Positions 27,702 through 36,638 of a stretch of DNA of 64,000 nt are shown here, piece by piece. Position numbers and translations under genes: made by a program. Under the pieces are notes generated by a model that was given only the letters and a program-made list of their open reading frames with translations, was not told the DNA's origin and did not search any database. Source of the stretch: a bacterium BRH_c32. Lineage in GTDB: Bacteria > Bacteroidota > Ignavibacteria > Ignavibacteriales > Melioribacteraceae. Where the stretch lies: contig LOEU01000001.1 in assembly GCA_001516025.1 (NCBI GenBank), positions 62,001 to 126,000 of the forward strand, written 5' to 3'. Each line of letters begins with the position of its first letter. Position 1 is the first letter of the stretch.

Positions 27702-29024
27702 TTAAGCAGATTGTTTTTCTTTCTTAATCTTCAAAGCACTCTGTTTTCCTAATCTAATCCATTGCACTAATGGAATATTAGCGGGACATTGGAAGGTACA
27801 AGTGCCGCATTCCATACAAACTAAAATGCCCGCTTCATCGGCTTCTTCGAATCTTTCTAATTGAGTTAAACGAGCTAATTTTGTAGGCATTAAATCAAGT
27901 GGGCATGCCTCAACACATTTTCCGCATCTTAGGCAGTTGCTTGCTTCATTATCGCCCACTTCCTCTTTTGTTAGAATTAGAAGCCCTGAAGTAGCTTTTG
28001 TAATAGGGGCATTAAAATCGGGTTGTGCAACACCCATCATAGGACCGCCAGCTATTAATTTTATTGCCTTATCATTAACTCCACTGCAAAAATCTAAAAT
28101 TTCATTAATCGGAGTACCCACGTTCACAATTAAGTTTTTCGGTTCATTAATTCCAAGTCCCGAAACAGTCATAAAGGCCTCTATCTGGGGAATACCATTA
28201 ACTACTGCATCATAAACAGAGCAAGCGGTACCGATATTCTGAATAACTATGCCAAGATCTAATGGGAGCTTTCCGGGTGGGACTTCTTTACCCGTGATCG
28301 ATTTAATAAGCATCTTTTCTGCGCCTTGAGGATATTTCGTTTTCAAGCTCTTCACTTCTATTTCGCCTTGACCGGCTAAATGCTCATTTAATTTCTTAAT
28401 AGCTTCCGGTTTATTATCTTCGATACCTATATTCGCTTTATTTATCCCGAGAGCTTTCATTATTAGCTTTATGCCACCGATTAATTTTTCTGGCGTTTCG
28501 ATCATAAATCTAAAATCGCGTGTAAGGTATGGTTCGCATTCGCACCCATTTATAATAAGCAGATCGATCTTTTTATCCTTTGGAGGCATAAGTTTTACAT
28601 AAGTGGGAAATGCAGCTCCACCTTGTCCTACTATACCTGCGGCTTTTACTCTTTCTATAATCTCTTCCGAAGTAATTGTATCGGGATTTAACGCCGGAAG
28701 ATAATCGGTTTCTTCATCTTCTTTTACGTCTATTATAACAGCATCTTTATATATTCCGCTAAGATTTGGATTCTGACTGATTTTAGCTACCACTCCCGAA
28801 ACAGGCGAATGTACCGGTGCCGATATAAATCCATCTCCATTAGCAATCAATTCACCTTTTTTTACTATTGAACCTTTTTTTACTACCGGAGCGGCAGATT
28901 TGCCTAAATGTTGCGAGAGTGGTAAGATTACTTGTTTTCCGGCAGGCATTTTTTCAAATGCTTTTTTCTCTGTAAGTGATTTCATTTCATGTGGATGAAC
29001 TCCACCTTTGAAAGTTTTTTTCAT
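27702..29024 (-). CDS. rnfC: Rnf complex NADH-binding subunit RnfC
   Basis: 440 residues from the ATG at 29024 (KKTFKGGVHPHEMKSLTEKK). The frame opens 14 codons earlier, but the family begins at this GGVHP segment. It has the FMN/NADH fold with GQGGAAFPTYVKL and INGCECEPYLTRDFR, then two [4Fe-4S] motifs, CLRCGKCVEACPLDL (~367) and CMECGTCTFQCPAN (~406). It is the NAD-side subunit and first gene of rnfCDGEAB-rseC. Confidence 0.95.
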   Translation of the reverse strand: MKKTFKGGVHPHEMKSLTEKKAFEKMPAGKQVILPLSQHLGKSAAPVVKKGSIVKKGELIANGDGFISAPVHSPVSGVVAKISQNPNLSGIYKDAVIIDVKEDEETDYLPALNPDTITSEEIIERVKAAGIVGQGGAAFPTYVKLMPPKDKKIDLLIINGCECEPYLTRDFRFMIETPEKLIGGIKLIMKALGINKANIGIEDNKPEAIKKLNEHLAGQGEIEVKSLKTKYPQGAEKMLIKSITGKEVPPGKLPLDLGIVIQNIGTACSVYDAVVNGIPQIEAFMTVSGLGINEPKNLIVNVGTPINEILDFCSGVNDKAIKLIAGGPMMGVAQPDFNAPITKATSGLLILTKEEVGDNEASNCLRCGKCVEACPLDLMPTKLARLTQLERFEEADEAGILVCMECGTCTFQCPANIPLVQWIRLGKQSALKIKKEKQSA

Positions 29025-29211
29025 TGCAATTATCTCAATTAATGAAAAGACTTCACATATTCGCAAAAATTATGCCGAAATTACGACTTTAATATCCCCT
29101 TTTTCTTTTTATTTTGGCTTAAAAACGAATACTATTATAATTATTTTTCTCAAAAATTTTCATAATTGGAAAAAATACTTATTTATGAGAAATAAGAGAA
29201 AAGAGGTTTTT

Positions 29212-30141
29212 CTAATTTATATATGCGGGTGCTAAAATTTCATCGTCTTGATACTCTTTTTCAATTGGTGGAATGATTTTTATAGTTTTGAGACTGACAT
29301 CAATCGAGGGATTATTTAATTCAATCATATAGTACGAAGATTCAGTCTCTGATGCATTATCTATCGATCCACCTGCATTTAAGAATTTTATCCCCTTTCG
29401 GTAATATTCTTTTAATTCATGGCTATGTCCATGAAGTACGAGCTCAATTCCATGATCTACAAAATATTTCATTAATTTCTTTTTCCCGCGCAGTTTCATT
29501 GTATAGCTTTCTATCTTATTCCACATACTGCTTTCAGAACTTTTTGTTTCCATATTATTTTTATAGAAATGGTGGTGTATTAAAGCAATTTTCTTTTTTG
29601 TATTAATTAGTGGATTTTCAAATACTTTCGCAAAACCCTCTAACTCTTTTTTATTCACACTGCCATTTGAAGCAAATGGATTTCTTAATTTGGAATAATC
29701 TGAAATAGAGTTAATCCCAATTAGAACTGCATCTTCTACAATCTTTGCATAAGGGAAATAATAATTGTCATCAAATCGAATCGTATTTTCGAATAGTTCA
29801 CGAAAATAATGTGTAAAAGTTTTTACTTTTTCCTGATAATTAGTATGAATACATCTATTTGGAAAATTAATTACATCTAAAGCAGTTTGAACTCCTCCAA
29901 AAATATCATGATTCCCAATAACTATTGAAGTTCTATCACTTCTTAATAGATTGAATTTTTCAAGGATATTTCTTAAAATGAGATAATCTTTCTCTTCCGC
30001 ATTATCGGAAAGGTCTCCCGTTATTACTAAATGGTCAAATCTGGTTTCTAATGCATCGCTTAAGATTTGTTTTGTCTTTGCGATATTATTTAGTTTAAAT
30101 CTTCCACATAAGTGAAGATCCGAAATATGAATTATTTTCAT
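29212..30141 (-). CDS. Calcineurin-like metallophosphoesterase
   Basis: 309 residues from the ATG at 30141 (KIIHISDLHLCG), where the fold begins; the frame extends 13 codons upstream without family similarity. Metal-binding motifs in order are HISDLHL, VITGDLSD, VIGNHDIFGG, ALIHHHF and VLHGHSHE, the full dinuclear set of the CpdA/Icc-like group. Substrates of this group range from cyclic nucleotides to phospholipids and cannot be assigned. It is monocistronic and divergent from the glycan operon. Confidence 0.9.
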   Translation of the reverse strand: MKIIHISDLHLCGRFKLNNIAKTKQILSDALETRFDHLVITGDLSDNAEEKDYLILRNILEKFNLLRSDRTSIVIGNHDIFGGVQTALDVINFPNRCIHTNYQEKVKTFTHYFRELFENTIRFDDNYYFPYAKIVEDAVLIGINSISDYSKLRNPFASNGSVNKKELEGFAKVFENPLINTKKKIALIHHHFYKNNMETKSSESSMWNKIESYTMKLRGKKKLMKYFVDHGIELVLHGHSHELKEYYRKGIKFLNAGGSIDNASETESSYYMIELNNPSIDVSLKTIKIIPPIEKEYQDDEILAPAYIN

Positions 30142-30284
30142 GATTATTTTTCGTAAAATTATTTTTGCCAAAATTAACATTTTAATATTAACAGAGAATA
30201 AACTTTATATTAACAAAATGTTAATATCTTCGTTTTAACAATTTCTTAACTTAGGTAATTCGTGAATATCTCTTTAGAAAGGTT

Positions 30285-30292
30285 TATCTTTG
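30285..30292 (+). promoter_or_regulatory. Bacteroidota-type -7 element for the glycan operon
   Basis: TATCTTTG matches TAnnTTTG and lies 24 bases before the ATG at 30316. The -33 region is not a good match (TTCGTG at about the right distance), so the call rests on the -7 box and position. Confidence 0.5.
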
Positions 30293-30315
30293 CAGATAAT
30301 TAAATGTAAAAGGGT

Positions 30316-31332
30316 ATGGGCAAAAAAATTCTTTTTATCGGCGGTTCGATTAATCAAACATCAATGATGCATCAGATATCATTGAAAATGAAGGACTGCG
30401 ACTCCTATTTCTCTCCTTATTATGGTGACGGATATATCGATTTTTTTGCAAAGCGAGGTGTTCTAGATTTTTCAATCCTCGGCGGTGAATTCAAAAAATC
30501 CACCGAAAACTATCTTAACAGCCACAATCTAAATATCGATTACCAAGGGAAGAGGCATAATTACGATTTGGTTTTTACGGGTTCTGATCTTATAATTCCC
30601 AAGAACATCCGCGATAAAAGGTTAATATTAGTTCAAGAAGGGATGACCGATCCTGAGAATTTTATGTATCATTTAGTTAAGCATCTTGGTCTGCCCCGCT
30701 GGATGGCGAGCACTTCTGCAACAGGACTATCTGATTTATATGATATTCTTTGTGTGGCTTCTGAAGGTTATCGAGAACTATTTATACGAAAAGGTGTAAA
30801 ACCGGAAAAAATTGTTGTAACGGGTATCCCAAATTTCGATAACCTTAAAACTTATTTGAATAATAATTTCCCAATGAAAAATTTTGTCCTCGTTGCTACT
30901 TCGGATTCAAGAGAAACTTTCAAATATGAAAATAGAAAGAAATTTATTCTTGACTGCGTAAAGATAGCAAACGGGAAGCAGCTAATTTTCAAACTCCATC
31001 CCAACGAAAATTTTAAGAAGGCGACAAGAGAGATTAATGAATATGCTCCCGGCGCTTTAGTCTATACTTCAGGTGATATAAACGAAATGATAGCCAAGTG
31101 CGATATACTTATAACAAAATATTCATCGGTCTCTTATGTGGGTATTAGTCTTGGCAAAGAAGTTCACTCTTATTTCGATTTAGAAGAATTGAAAAGATTA
31201 AATCCTATTCAAAATAATGGTACTTCTGCCGAGAGAATTGCAAAAATCGCACTTCATCTATTAAAACAACCAAAATCCTATCCAATAAATATTAACGAAT
31301 TTCAGAATATTTCAGAAACGGTAAATGTCTAA
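30316..31332 (+). CDS. GT-B-fold glycosyltransferase or epimerase-like protein of the glycan operon
   Basis: 338 residues, soluble. A Rossmann-like N-terminus (KKILFIGGSINQTSMMHQIS) and a C-terminal domain with KPEKIVVTGIPNFDNL, LIFKLHPNENFKKA and DILITKYSSVSYVGISLGKE. This HPNE...TxYSSV arrangement is that of capsule glycosyltransferases, CDP-glycerol transferases and UDP-GlcNAc 2-epimerase-like enzymes. It is the first gene of the nonulosonate-like operon and overlaps the next by eight bases. It may transfer the sugar made by the operon or generate its hexosamine precursor; the choice is open. Confidence 0.75.
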   Translation: MGKKILFIGGSINQTSMMHQISLKMKDCDSYFSPYYGDGYIDFFAKRGVLDFSILGGEFKKSTENYLNSHNLNIDYQGKRHNYDLVFTGSDLIIPKNIRDKRLILVQEGMTDPENFMYHLVKHLGLPRWMASTSATGLSDLYDILCVASEGYRELFIRKGVKPEKIVVTGIPNFDNLKTYLNNNFPMKNFVLVATSDSRETFKYENRKKFILDCVKIANGKQLIFKLHPNENFKKATREINEYAPGALVYTSGDINEMIAKCDILITKYSSVSYVGISLGKEVHSYFDLEELKRLNPIQNNGTSAERIAKIALHLLKQPKSYPININEFQNISETVNV

Positions 31333-32158
31333 ACCAAAAATAGTAACAATAATTCAAGCAAGAACCTCATCGACACGTCTGCCGGGCAAAGTCCTGCTGC
31401 CGATAGTTGGCAAACCAATGCTTTATAGAATGTATGAACGTGTAAAATATTCCTCGCTTGTTAAGCAGATAGTAATTGCCACGTCTTCAAGTATTGAGGA
31501 TGACCCGATAGAGGAGCTTTGCTCTATGGTTGGAATTGATTGCTTTAGAGGCAGCTTAACCGATTTACTCGATCGCCACTATCGAGCAGGTAGATTGTAT
31601 AATGCCGATGCAATTGCTAAAATTCCATCCGATTGCCCTTTAATAGATTACCGAATTATCGATAAAGTATTTTCGTACTATTTAGAGAATTATAGGAATT
31701 ATGATTACGTAAGTAATCTTCATCCTGCAACATATCCCGATGGTAACGATGTTGAGATTATCTCTATGGATGCACTTGAACGAGGATGGAAAGAAGCTAA
31801 GCGCAGTCTTGAAAGAGAGCATACTACTCCCTATTTTTGGGAAAATAAAGATATTTTCCGCAATGCAAATATTGCATGGGAAAGCGTATTGGATTATTCT
31901 TCTACTCATAGATGGACTATGGATTATCCCGAAGATTTCTTCTTCATCAAAAAAGTTTATGATGAATTATATCCTTCTAATCCTAAGTTCGGATTGGAGG
32001 ATATTTTAGAATTACTGAAAAATAAGCCGGATCTAATGCAGATTAATTCAAAATATGCCGGTAAATATTGGTACGATAATCATTTAGATGAATTGAGCAA
32101 TATTGACGAATACAAACAAAAAATAAATTTGAGCGGTAAAAATGGGAAACAAAATTAG
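31325..32158 (+). CDS. SpsF-like cytidylyltransferase
   Basis: 277 residues. N-terminal nucleotidyltransferase motif IIQARTSSTRLPGKVLLPI (~7-25), then IAKIPSDCPLIDYRII (metal aspartate) and a family-specific REHTTPYFWEN. It belongs to the SpsF/acylneuraminate cytidylyltransferase group, which activates 2-keto-3-deoxy sugar acids with CTP. No separate NeuA is present, so this is the likely activating enzyme of the operon. It overlaps the next gene by 17 bases. Confidence 0.88.
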   Translation: MSKPKIVTIIQARTSSTRLPGKVLLPIVGKPMLYRMYERVKYSSLVKQIVIATSSSIEDDPIEELCSMVGIDCFRGSLTDLLDRHYRAGRLYNADAIAKIPSDCPLIDYRIIDKVFSYYLENYRNYDYVSNLHPATYPDGNDVEIISMDALERGWKEAKRSLEREHTTPYFWENKDIFRNANIAWESVLDYSSTHRWTMDYPEDFFFIKKVYDELYPSNPKFGLEDILELLKNKPDLMQINSKYAGKYWYDNHLDELSNIDEYKQKINLSGKNGKQN

Positions 32159-33476
32159 TCTTAATAACGATTACCCTGTAATCGAAAAATCGAATGAGCT
32201 TTATAAAAGAGCAACGGGATTAATCCCCGCATGGTCTATGACTTTAGCAAAAGGACCTACTCAATACGTAAATGGAGTATCGCCCAAATATCTCGTTAAA
32301 GGTAAAGGCGTTCATGTGTGGGATGTGGACGGGAATGAATATATCGATTATAATATGGGTATCGGTCCCCTTTCTCTCGGATATGCTTATGATAAAATCG
32401 ATAACGCAATAAAAGAGCAATTGGAAGATGGTATCACATTTTCTTTGATGCATCCATTAGAAGTAGAAGTAGCAGAGATGATAAAAGAAATAATTCCCAA
32501 TGCTGAAGCAGTACGTTATAGCAAAACAGGTGCTGACGTTACGAGTGCGGCAATCAGATTAGCCCGCGCTTATACAGGCAAGAATAAGGTGCTCTGTTGT
32601 GGTTATCATGGCTGGCACGATTGGTATGTAAGTGTAACGGCTAGGAATGCAGGTATCCCCGAAGCAGTGCAGGCAATTTCGTTTACATTTAATTATAACG
32701 ATTTCGATAGCGTTATTAATTCAATCGATGATGATACGGCAGCTATTATTTTAGAACCCGTTGTATTCGCTGAACCGAAGGATAATTTTTTGCATAAAAT
32801 TGCAGAACTTTGTGAAAAGAAAAATATCGTATTGATATTCGATGAAATGTGGACAGGATTTAGAATGGCTCTTGGTGGTGCACAGGAATATTTCGGTATC
32901 ACTCCCGATTTGGCAACTTATTCCAAAGCAATTGCAAATGGAATGCCAATATCAGTACTTACAGGAAAAAGAAAGATTATGGATTTAATAGAAAACGATA
33001 TCTTCTTTTTTACTACTTTCGGTGGAGAGGCTCTTTCTCTCGCTGCCGCAAAGGCAACTATTCAAGAACTAAAAGATAAAAATGTACCCACATATTTGAA
33101 CGAAAAAGGGGCAATGCTCAAAAATGGTTATAATGAAATTGCCGCTAAATTGGGTATGACTTATACTAAAGCAACCGGATATAATTGGAGATCATTAATT
33201 ACATTTGATGAAAAAGCGGGCGATCCGCTTCTTCAAAAATCACTCGTGCAGCAGGAGATGATTAAGCGTGGTGTCTTATGGAGCGGTTTCCATAATATGT
33301 CTTATTCTCATAAAGATGAAGATATTAATTATACTCTTTCTGTGTATGAAGCAGTACTTCCTATTCTAAAAAAAGCATTAGAACAAAATAACATTAAAGA
33401 ATTATTGAAAGGTGAACCGGTTCAACCTGTATTTAGAAAGACAGATAACTTTAATATGAAACCGGTAAAAAAATAA
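32142..33476 (+). CDS. Class III PLP aminotransferase, glutamate-1-semialdehyde aminomutase-like
   Basis: 444 residues. Fold-I class III motifs: GNEYIDYNMGIGPLSLG, SKTGADVTSAAIRLARAYTG, the PLP aspartate in IFDEMWTGFR (D234) and the Schiff-base lysine in ATYSKAIANGMPIS (K262). It resembles HemL but lies in a sugar-acid operon with no other haem gene, so it more likely aminates a sugar intermediate or its chain end. Overlap with the cytidylyltransferase gene argues for a joint role. Confidence 0.87.
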   Translation: MGNKISLNNDYPVIEKSNELYKRATGLIPAWSMTLAKGPTQYVNGVSPKYLVKGKGVHVWDVDGNEYIDYNMGIGPLSLGYAYDKIDNAIKEQLEDGITFSLMHPLEVEVAEMIKEIIPNAEAVRYSKTGADVTSAAIRLARAYTGKNKVLCCGYHGWHDWYVSVTARNAGIPEAVQAISFTFNYNDFDSVINSIDDDTAAIILEPVVFAEPKDNFLHKIAELCEKKNIVLIFDEMWTGFRMALGGAQEYFGITPDLATYSKAIANGMPISVLTGKRKIMDLIENDIFFFTTFGGEALSLAAAKATIQELKDKNVPTYLNEKGAMLKNGYNEIAAKLGMTYTKATGYNWRSLITFDEKAGDPLLQKSLVQQEMIKRGVLWSGFHNMSYSHKDEDINYTLSVYEAVLPILKKALEQNNIKELLKGEPVQPVFRKTDNFNMKPVKK

Positions 33477-33477
33477 T

Positions 33478-34281
33478 ATGAATCTATTCTCTTTAGAAGG
33501 TAAAACAGCAATTGTAACGGGTGCCCTTGGATTAATCGGGAAACATCATTGCTCCGCTTTAGCAGATGCAGGGGCGAATGTGGTGGTTGCTGATGTAAAC
33601 AAAAATAATTGCCGCGATTTTGCATCGATGTTCGAAACAAAGGCAATCGGTGTGGGGCTTGACGTTACAGACCCTGAATCAATTAAAAAAATGAGAGATA
33701 CAATTATAAAAGAGTATGGGCATATCGATATTTTGGTAAATAATGCCGCAATAAACGATATGTTCGAAAGTCCCCAAGCTGCATTAGAACAATCGAAATT
33801 TGAAAACTACCCGTTGGAGCTTTGGCAAAAATCGGTTGACGTTAATTTAACGGGAGTATTCTTATGCTCTCAAATTCTCGGCAAATGTATGGCAGACCAA
33901 AAATCGGGAAGCATTATTAATATTGGTTCGACTTATGGTATTACTGCGCCTGATCAATCACTTTATATTGATGGAGAAGGAAATCAAAAATTTTATAAAC
34001 CACCTGCATATTCAGCTACAAAGGGAGCAGTAATTATGTTTTCTCGTTATCTTGCTTCTTACTGGGGCAAAGATGGTGTAAGAGTTAATACTCTTTCTCC
34101 CGGCGGTGTGGAAAATATGCAGGACGAATTTTTTGTTGAAAAATATTCTAAGAAAACTCCATTAGGAAGAATGGCGAGACCAACTGACTATAAAGGAGCA
34201 TTAATATTTTTAGCAAGTGAAGCATCGGCATATATGACAGGGGCTAACCTTGTTGTAGATGGCGGCTGGACTAGCTGGTAA
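33478..34281 (+). CDS. Short-chain dehydrogenase/reductase of the glycan operon
   Basis: 267 residues. NAD(P) motif TGALGLIGKHH (~12-22), NNAA, catalytic serine in INIGSTYG, YSATKGAVIMF (Y and K) and C-terminal MTGANLVVDGGWTSW. Classical SDR length. It starts two bases after the aminotransferase stop. By context it oxidises or reduces a hydroxyl or keto group of the sugar that is aminated or condensed. The substrate is not predictable. Confidence 0.88.
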   Translation: MNLFSLEGKTAIVTGALGLIGKHHCSALADAGANVVVADVNKNNCRDFASMFETKAIGVGLDVTDPESIKKMRDTIIKEYGHIDILVNNAAINDMFESPQAALEQSKFENYPLELWQKSVDVNLTGVFLCSQILGKCMADQKSGSIINIGSTYGITAPDQSLYIDGEGNQKFYKPPAYSATKGAVIMFSRYLASYWGKDGVRVNTLSPGGVENMQDEFFVEKYSKKTPLGRMARPTDYKGALIFLASEASAYMTGANLVVDGGWTSW

Positions 34282-34291
34282 AAAGGAATCT

Positions 34292-34813
34292 ATGGAAAAA
34301 AGAAAAAAATTATCTAAAAGCGAACTTATTAAAAGAGCAAAAAAAATTAAATTGCTTCTAACTGATTGCGATGGCGTCCTTACCGATAATGGCGTTTATT
34401 ATGGAAAAGATGGCGAAGAACTAAAACGTTTCTCTATTCGAGACGGAATGGGAGTAAAGCGATTAATAAATCTTGTTAATGTGGAAACAGGTATTATTTC
34501 GGGTGAAAACACTGCTCCGGTAAAAGCCAGAGCAAAAAAATTAGAAATGAAGGAAATTCATCTCGGTATAAAAGATAAACCAAAGACACTTGCAGAGATA
34601 ATGAAGAAAAGAAAATTAAAAGCCGAGGAGATCGCTTTTATAGGTGATGATACGATCGATGTGGAAGTAATGAAAACAGTGGGACTAGCTGCCTGCCCTA
34701 TTGATGCTACTAAATTTGCTTTAAAAGTAGCAGATTATGTTACTGAAAATCGTGGAGGCTTTGGAGCTTTTAGAGATTTTGCAGAGTTTATAATTGAAGC
34801 AAAATTAAAATAG
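34292..34813 (+). CDS. KdsC-like HAD phosphatase
   Basis: 173 residues from the ATG at 34292, which has AAGGA nearby; the frame opens further upstream inside the SDR gene. Class C0 HAD protein: LLLTDCDGVLTDNGVYY (nucleophile aspartate), GIISGENTAPVKARAKKL, then IAFIGDDTIDVEVMKTVG. KdsC and its relatives dephosphorylate 8- or 9-phosphate sugar acids after NeuB/KdsA-type condensation, so it should act on the NeuB product of the next gene. Confidence 0.9.
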   Translation: MEKRKKLSKSELIKRAKKIKLLLTDCDGVLTDNGVYYGKDGEELKRFSIRDGMGVKRLINLVNVETGIISGENTAPVKARAKKLEMKEIHLGIKDKPKTLAEIMKKRKLKAEEIAFIGDDTIDVEVMKTVGLAACPIDATKFALKVADYVTENRGGFGAFRDFAEFIIEAKLK

Positions 34814-34827
34814 AGTGGAGGATAATT

Positions 34828-35712
34828 ATGGCTAAAGTAAAAGTTGGTAATAAATACATTGGCGATGGTCAACCGGTCTATATAATTGCCGAAATCGGTA
34901 TTAATCATAATGGTTCTCTTGAAATTGCAAAAAAAATAATTGATGGAGCCATTGCAGCAGGTTGCAATGCAGTGAAATTTCAGAAAAGAACTCCTGAACT
35001 ATGTGTACCCAAAGATCAATGGAACATCGAACGCGATACCCCCTGGGGTAGAATTACATATCTTGAATATCGCCATAAAGTGGAATTGTCTTTTGAAGAT
35101 TATTTAGAGATTGACCGTTACTGTTATGAAAAAGGAATCGAGTGGTTCGCATCTCCATGGGACGAAGAAGCGGTTCATTTTCTTGAGCAATTTAATCCAC
35201 ATATTTATAAAGCTGCCTCTGCTTCTCTTACAGATTTTACGATGTTGGAAGCAATTAAAAAAACTGGCAAACCGATAATGATCTCTACCGGTATGTCCAC
35301 TCTCGAAGAACTTGACGGTGCATTAGATTTCATGGGTGATTATCCCATACTTATTGCTCAATCTACTTCCACGTATCCATGCAAATTAGAAGAGCTTAAT
35401 TTGAATGTAATAAAAAGTTATAAAGAAAAATACCCTCATATACCTATTGGATATTCGGGACACGAGACCGGATTAGCTCCTTCATTGGCTGCCGTAGTAC
35501 TGGGTGCAACATTTATCGAACGCCATATAACTCTCGATAGAGCGATGTGGGGAACGGATCAAGCTGCCTCGGTGGAAGTGCAAGGTATGTCTCGACTAGT
35601 TAAAGATATTCGAGATATAGAGAAGTCTCTAGGAGATGGAATTAAAAAAGTTTATGATAGTGAATTAGGAAGTATTAAAAAACTTAGAAGAATAAAATCT
35701 GAACCGGTATAA
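34828..35712 (+). CDS. neuB: NeuB/SpsE-family sugar-acid synthase lacking the SAF domain
   Basis: 294 residues. The TIM-barrel NeuB domain is complete: IAEIGINHNGSLEIAKKII (~20-38), CNAVKFQKRTPE, YKAASASLTDF, GKPIMISTGMSTLEE, and the metal histidines H212 (GYSGHETG) and H233 (IERHITLD). It condenses phosphoenolpyruvate with a 6-carbon amino sugar. The protein stops just after KKLRRIKSEPV, where NeuB proteins normally continue ~55 residues into a SAF/antifreeze-like domain that caps the partner active site. No frameshifted remnant is visible, as the next gene starts two bases on. Confidence 0.9.
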   Translation: MAKVKVGNKYIGDGQPVYIIAEIGINHNGSLEIAKKIIDGAIAAGCNAVKFQKRTPELCVPKDQWNIERDTPWGRITYLEYRHKVELSFEDYLEIDRYCYEKGIEWFASPWDEEAVHFLEQFNPHIYKAASASLTDFTMLEAIKKTGKPIMISTGMSTLEELDGALDFMGDYPILIAQSTSTYPCKLEELNLNVIKSYKEKYPHIPIGYSGHETGLAPSLAAVVLGATFIERHITLDRAMWGTDQAASVEVQGMSRLVKDIRDIEKSLGDGIKKVYDSELGSIKKLRRIKSEPV

Positions 35713-35714
35713 TC

Positions 35715-36533
35715 ATGGAGTCGTTCTTCAATTATATAATAAATTATTTCAGTAATATTTCTTTTGCCGAAAAATTCTCATTCATTGCAATAATTTCCGC
35801 CGCAATTATTTATATTATTTTAGAACGCATCTTCCCTTACAATAAAGGTCAGAGTATTATTAGGGAAGGATTCTTTAATGATCTCGCTCTTTATACAATA
35901 GCTCAAAGTTATATATTGGGGATAGTTATTTTCTCAGGGGTCATTGCCTTTATTGATAATACTACGGGGATAAGTCGATTAAAACTATTTTCCGAAGTTC
36001 CTATCTGGCTGCAGTTAATCTTTTTTACTATAACACATGATCTTTATATCTATTGGATGCATCGCTGGCAGCATAAAAATAAATATTTATGGCGGCTTCA
36101 TGAAGCACATCACTCTCCTAGAAAAGTTGATTGGCTTTCAGGCTCGCGCTCTCATGCAGTCGAAATATTAATTAATCAGACAGTTGAATTTCTTCCTATC
36201 GTTTTGCTCGGTTCTCCCGTTGAAGTAATTGCTTATAAAGGTGTTATCAGTGCTCTTTGGGGTATGTGGATTCATGCGAATATTAATGTCAATACCGGTG
36301 CATTACAAAAAATTATTAATGGTCCTGAAATGCACCGTTGGCATCACACCACAGGGAAAGGACGTAATAGAAATTTCTCGACTAAATTAGCTATTTGGGA
36401 TTGGTTATTCGGTACTGCATATCTACCTGAAGGCAAAGCCCATGAGTATGGACTCAAAACATTCTTCCCCGAACCGTTTCACAAACAATTCTTGTATGCA
36501 TTTAGAAGCTACAAATCGCCCAAGAAAGACTGA
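35715..36533 (+). CDS. Fatty acid hydroxylase/sterol desaturase-family membrane enzyme
   Basis: 272 residues with about four membrane helices and the three histidine boxes of di-iron hydroxylases: HDLYIYWMHRWQH (~117-129), LHEAHHSP (~137-144) and MHRWHHTTG (~213-221). Members hydroxylate or desaturate lipid chains using O2. It is the last gene of the glycan operon, two bases after neuB. A lipid target in the same envelope structure is inferred. Confidence 0.87.
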   Translation: MESFFNYIINYFSNISFAEKFSFIAIISAAIIYIILERIFPYNKGQSIIREGFFNDLALYTIAQSYILGIVIFSGVIAFIDNTTGISRLKLFSEVPIWLQLIFFTITHDLYIYWMHRWQHKNKYLWRLHEAHHSPRKVDWLSGSRSHAVEILINQTVEFLPIVLLGSPVEVIAYKGVISALWGMWIHANINVNTGALQKIINGPEMHRWHHTTGKGRNRNFSTKLAIWDWLFGTAYLPEGKAHEYGLKTFFPEPFHKQFLYAFRSYKSPKKD

Positions 36534-36579
36534 TTTATTTTTCATCATATGAACGACTTGTTATTCTCGTTTTATAATT

Positions 36580-36603
36580 GGGTATCTTATTAAAAAGATA
36601 CCC
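36580..36603. terminator. Hairpin between convergent hydroxylase and metK genes
   Basis: Perfect 9-bp stem GGGTATCTT/AAGATACCC with a 6-base loop. There is no strong T run on either side, but the position between two convergent stops supports a bidirectional terminator or 3'-end stabiliser. Confidence 0.5.
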
Positions 36604-36638
36604 ACATACTCATAGGATATTTTAATTATTATACTAAA

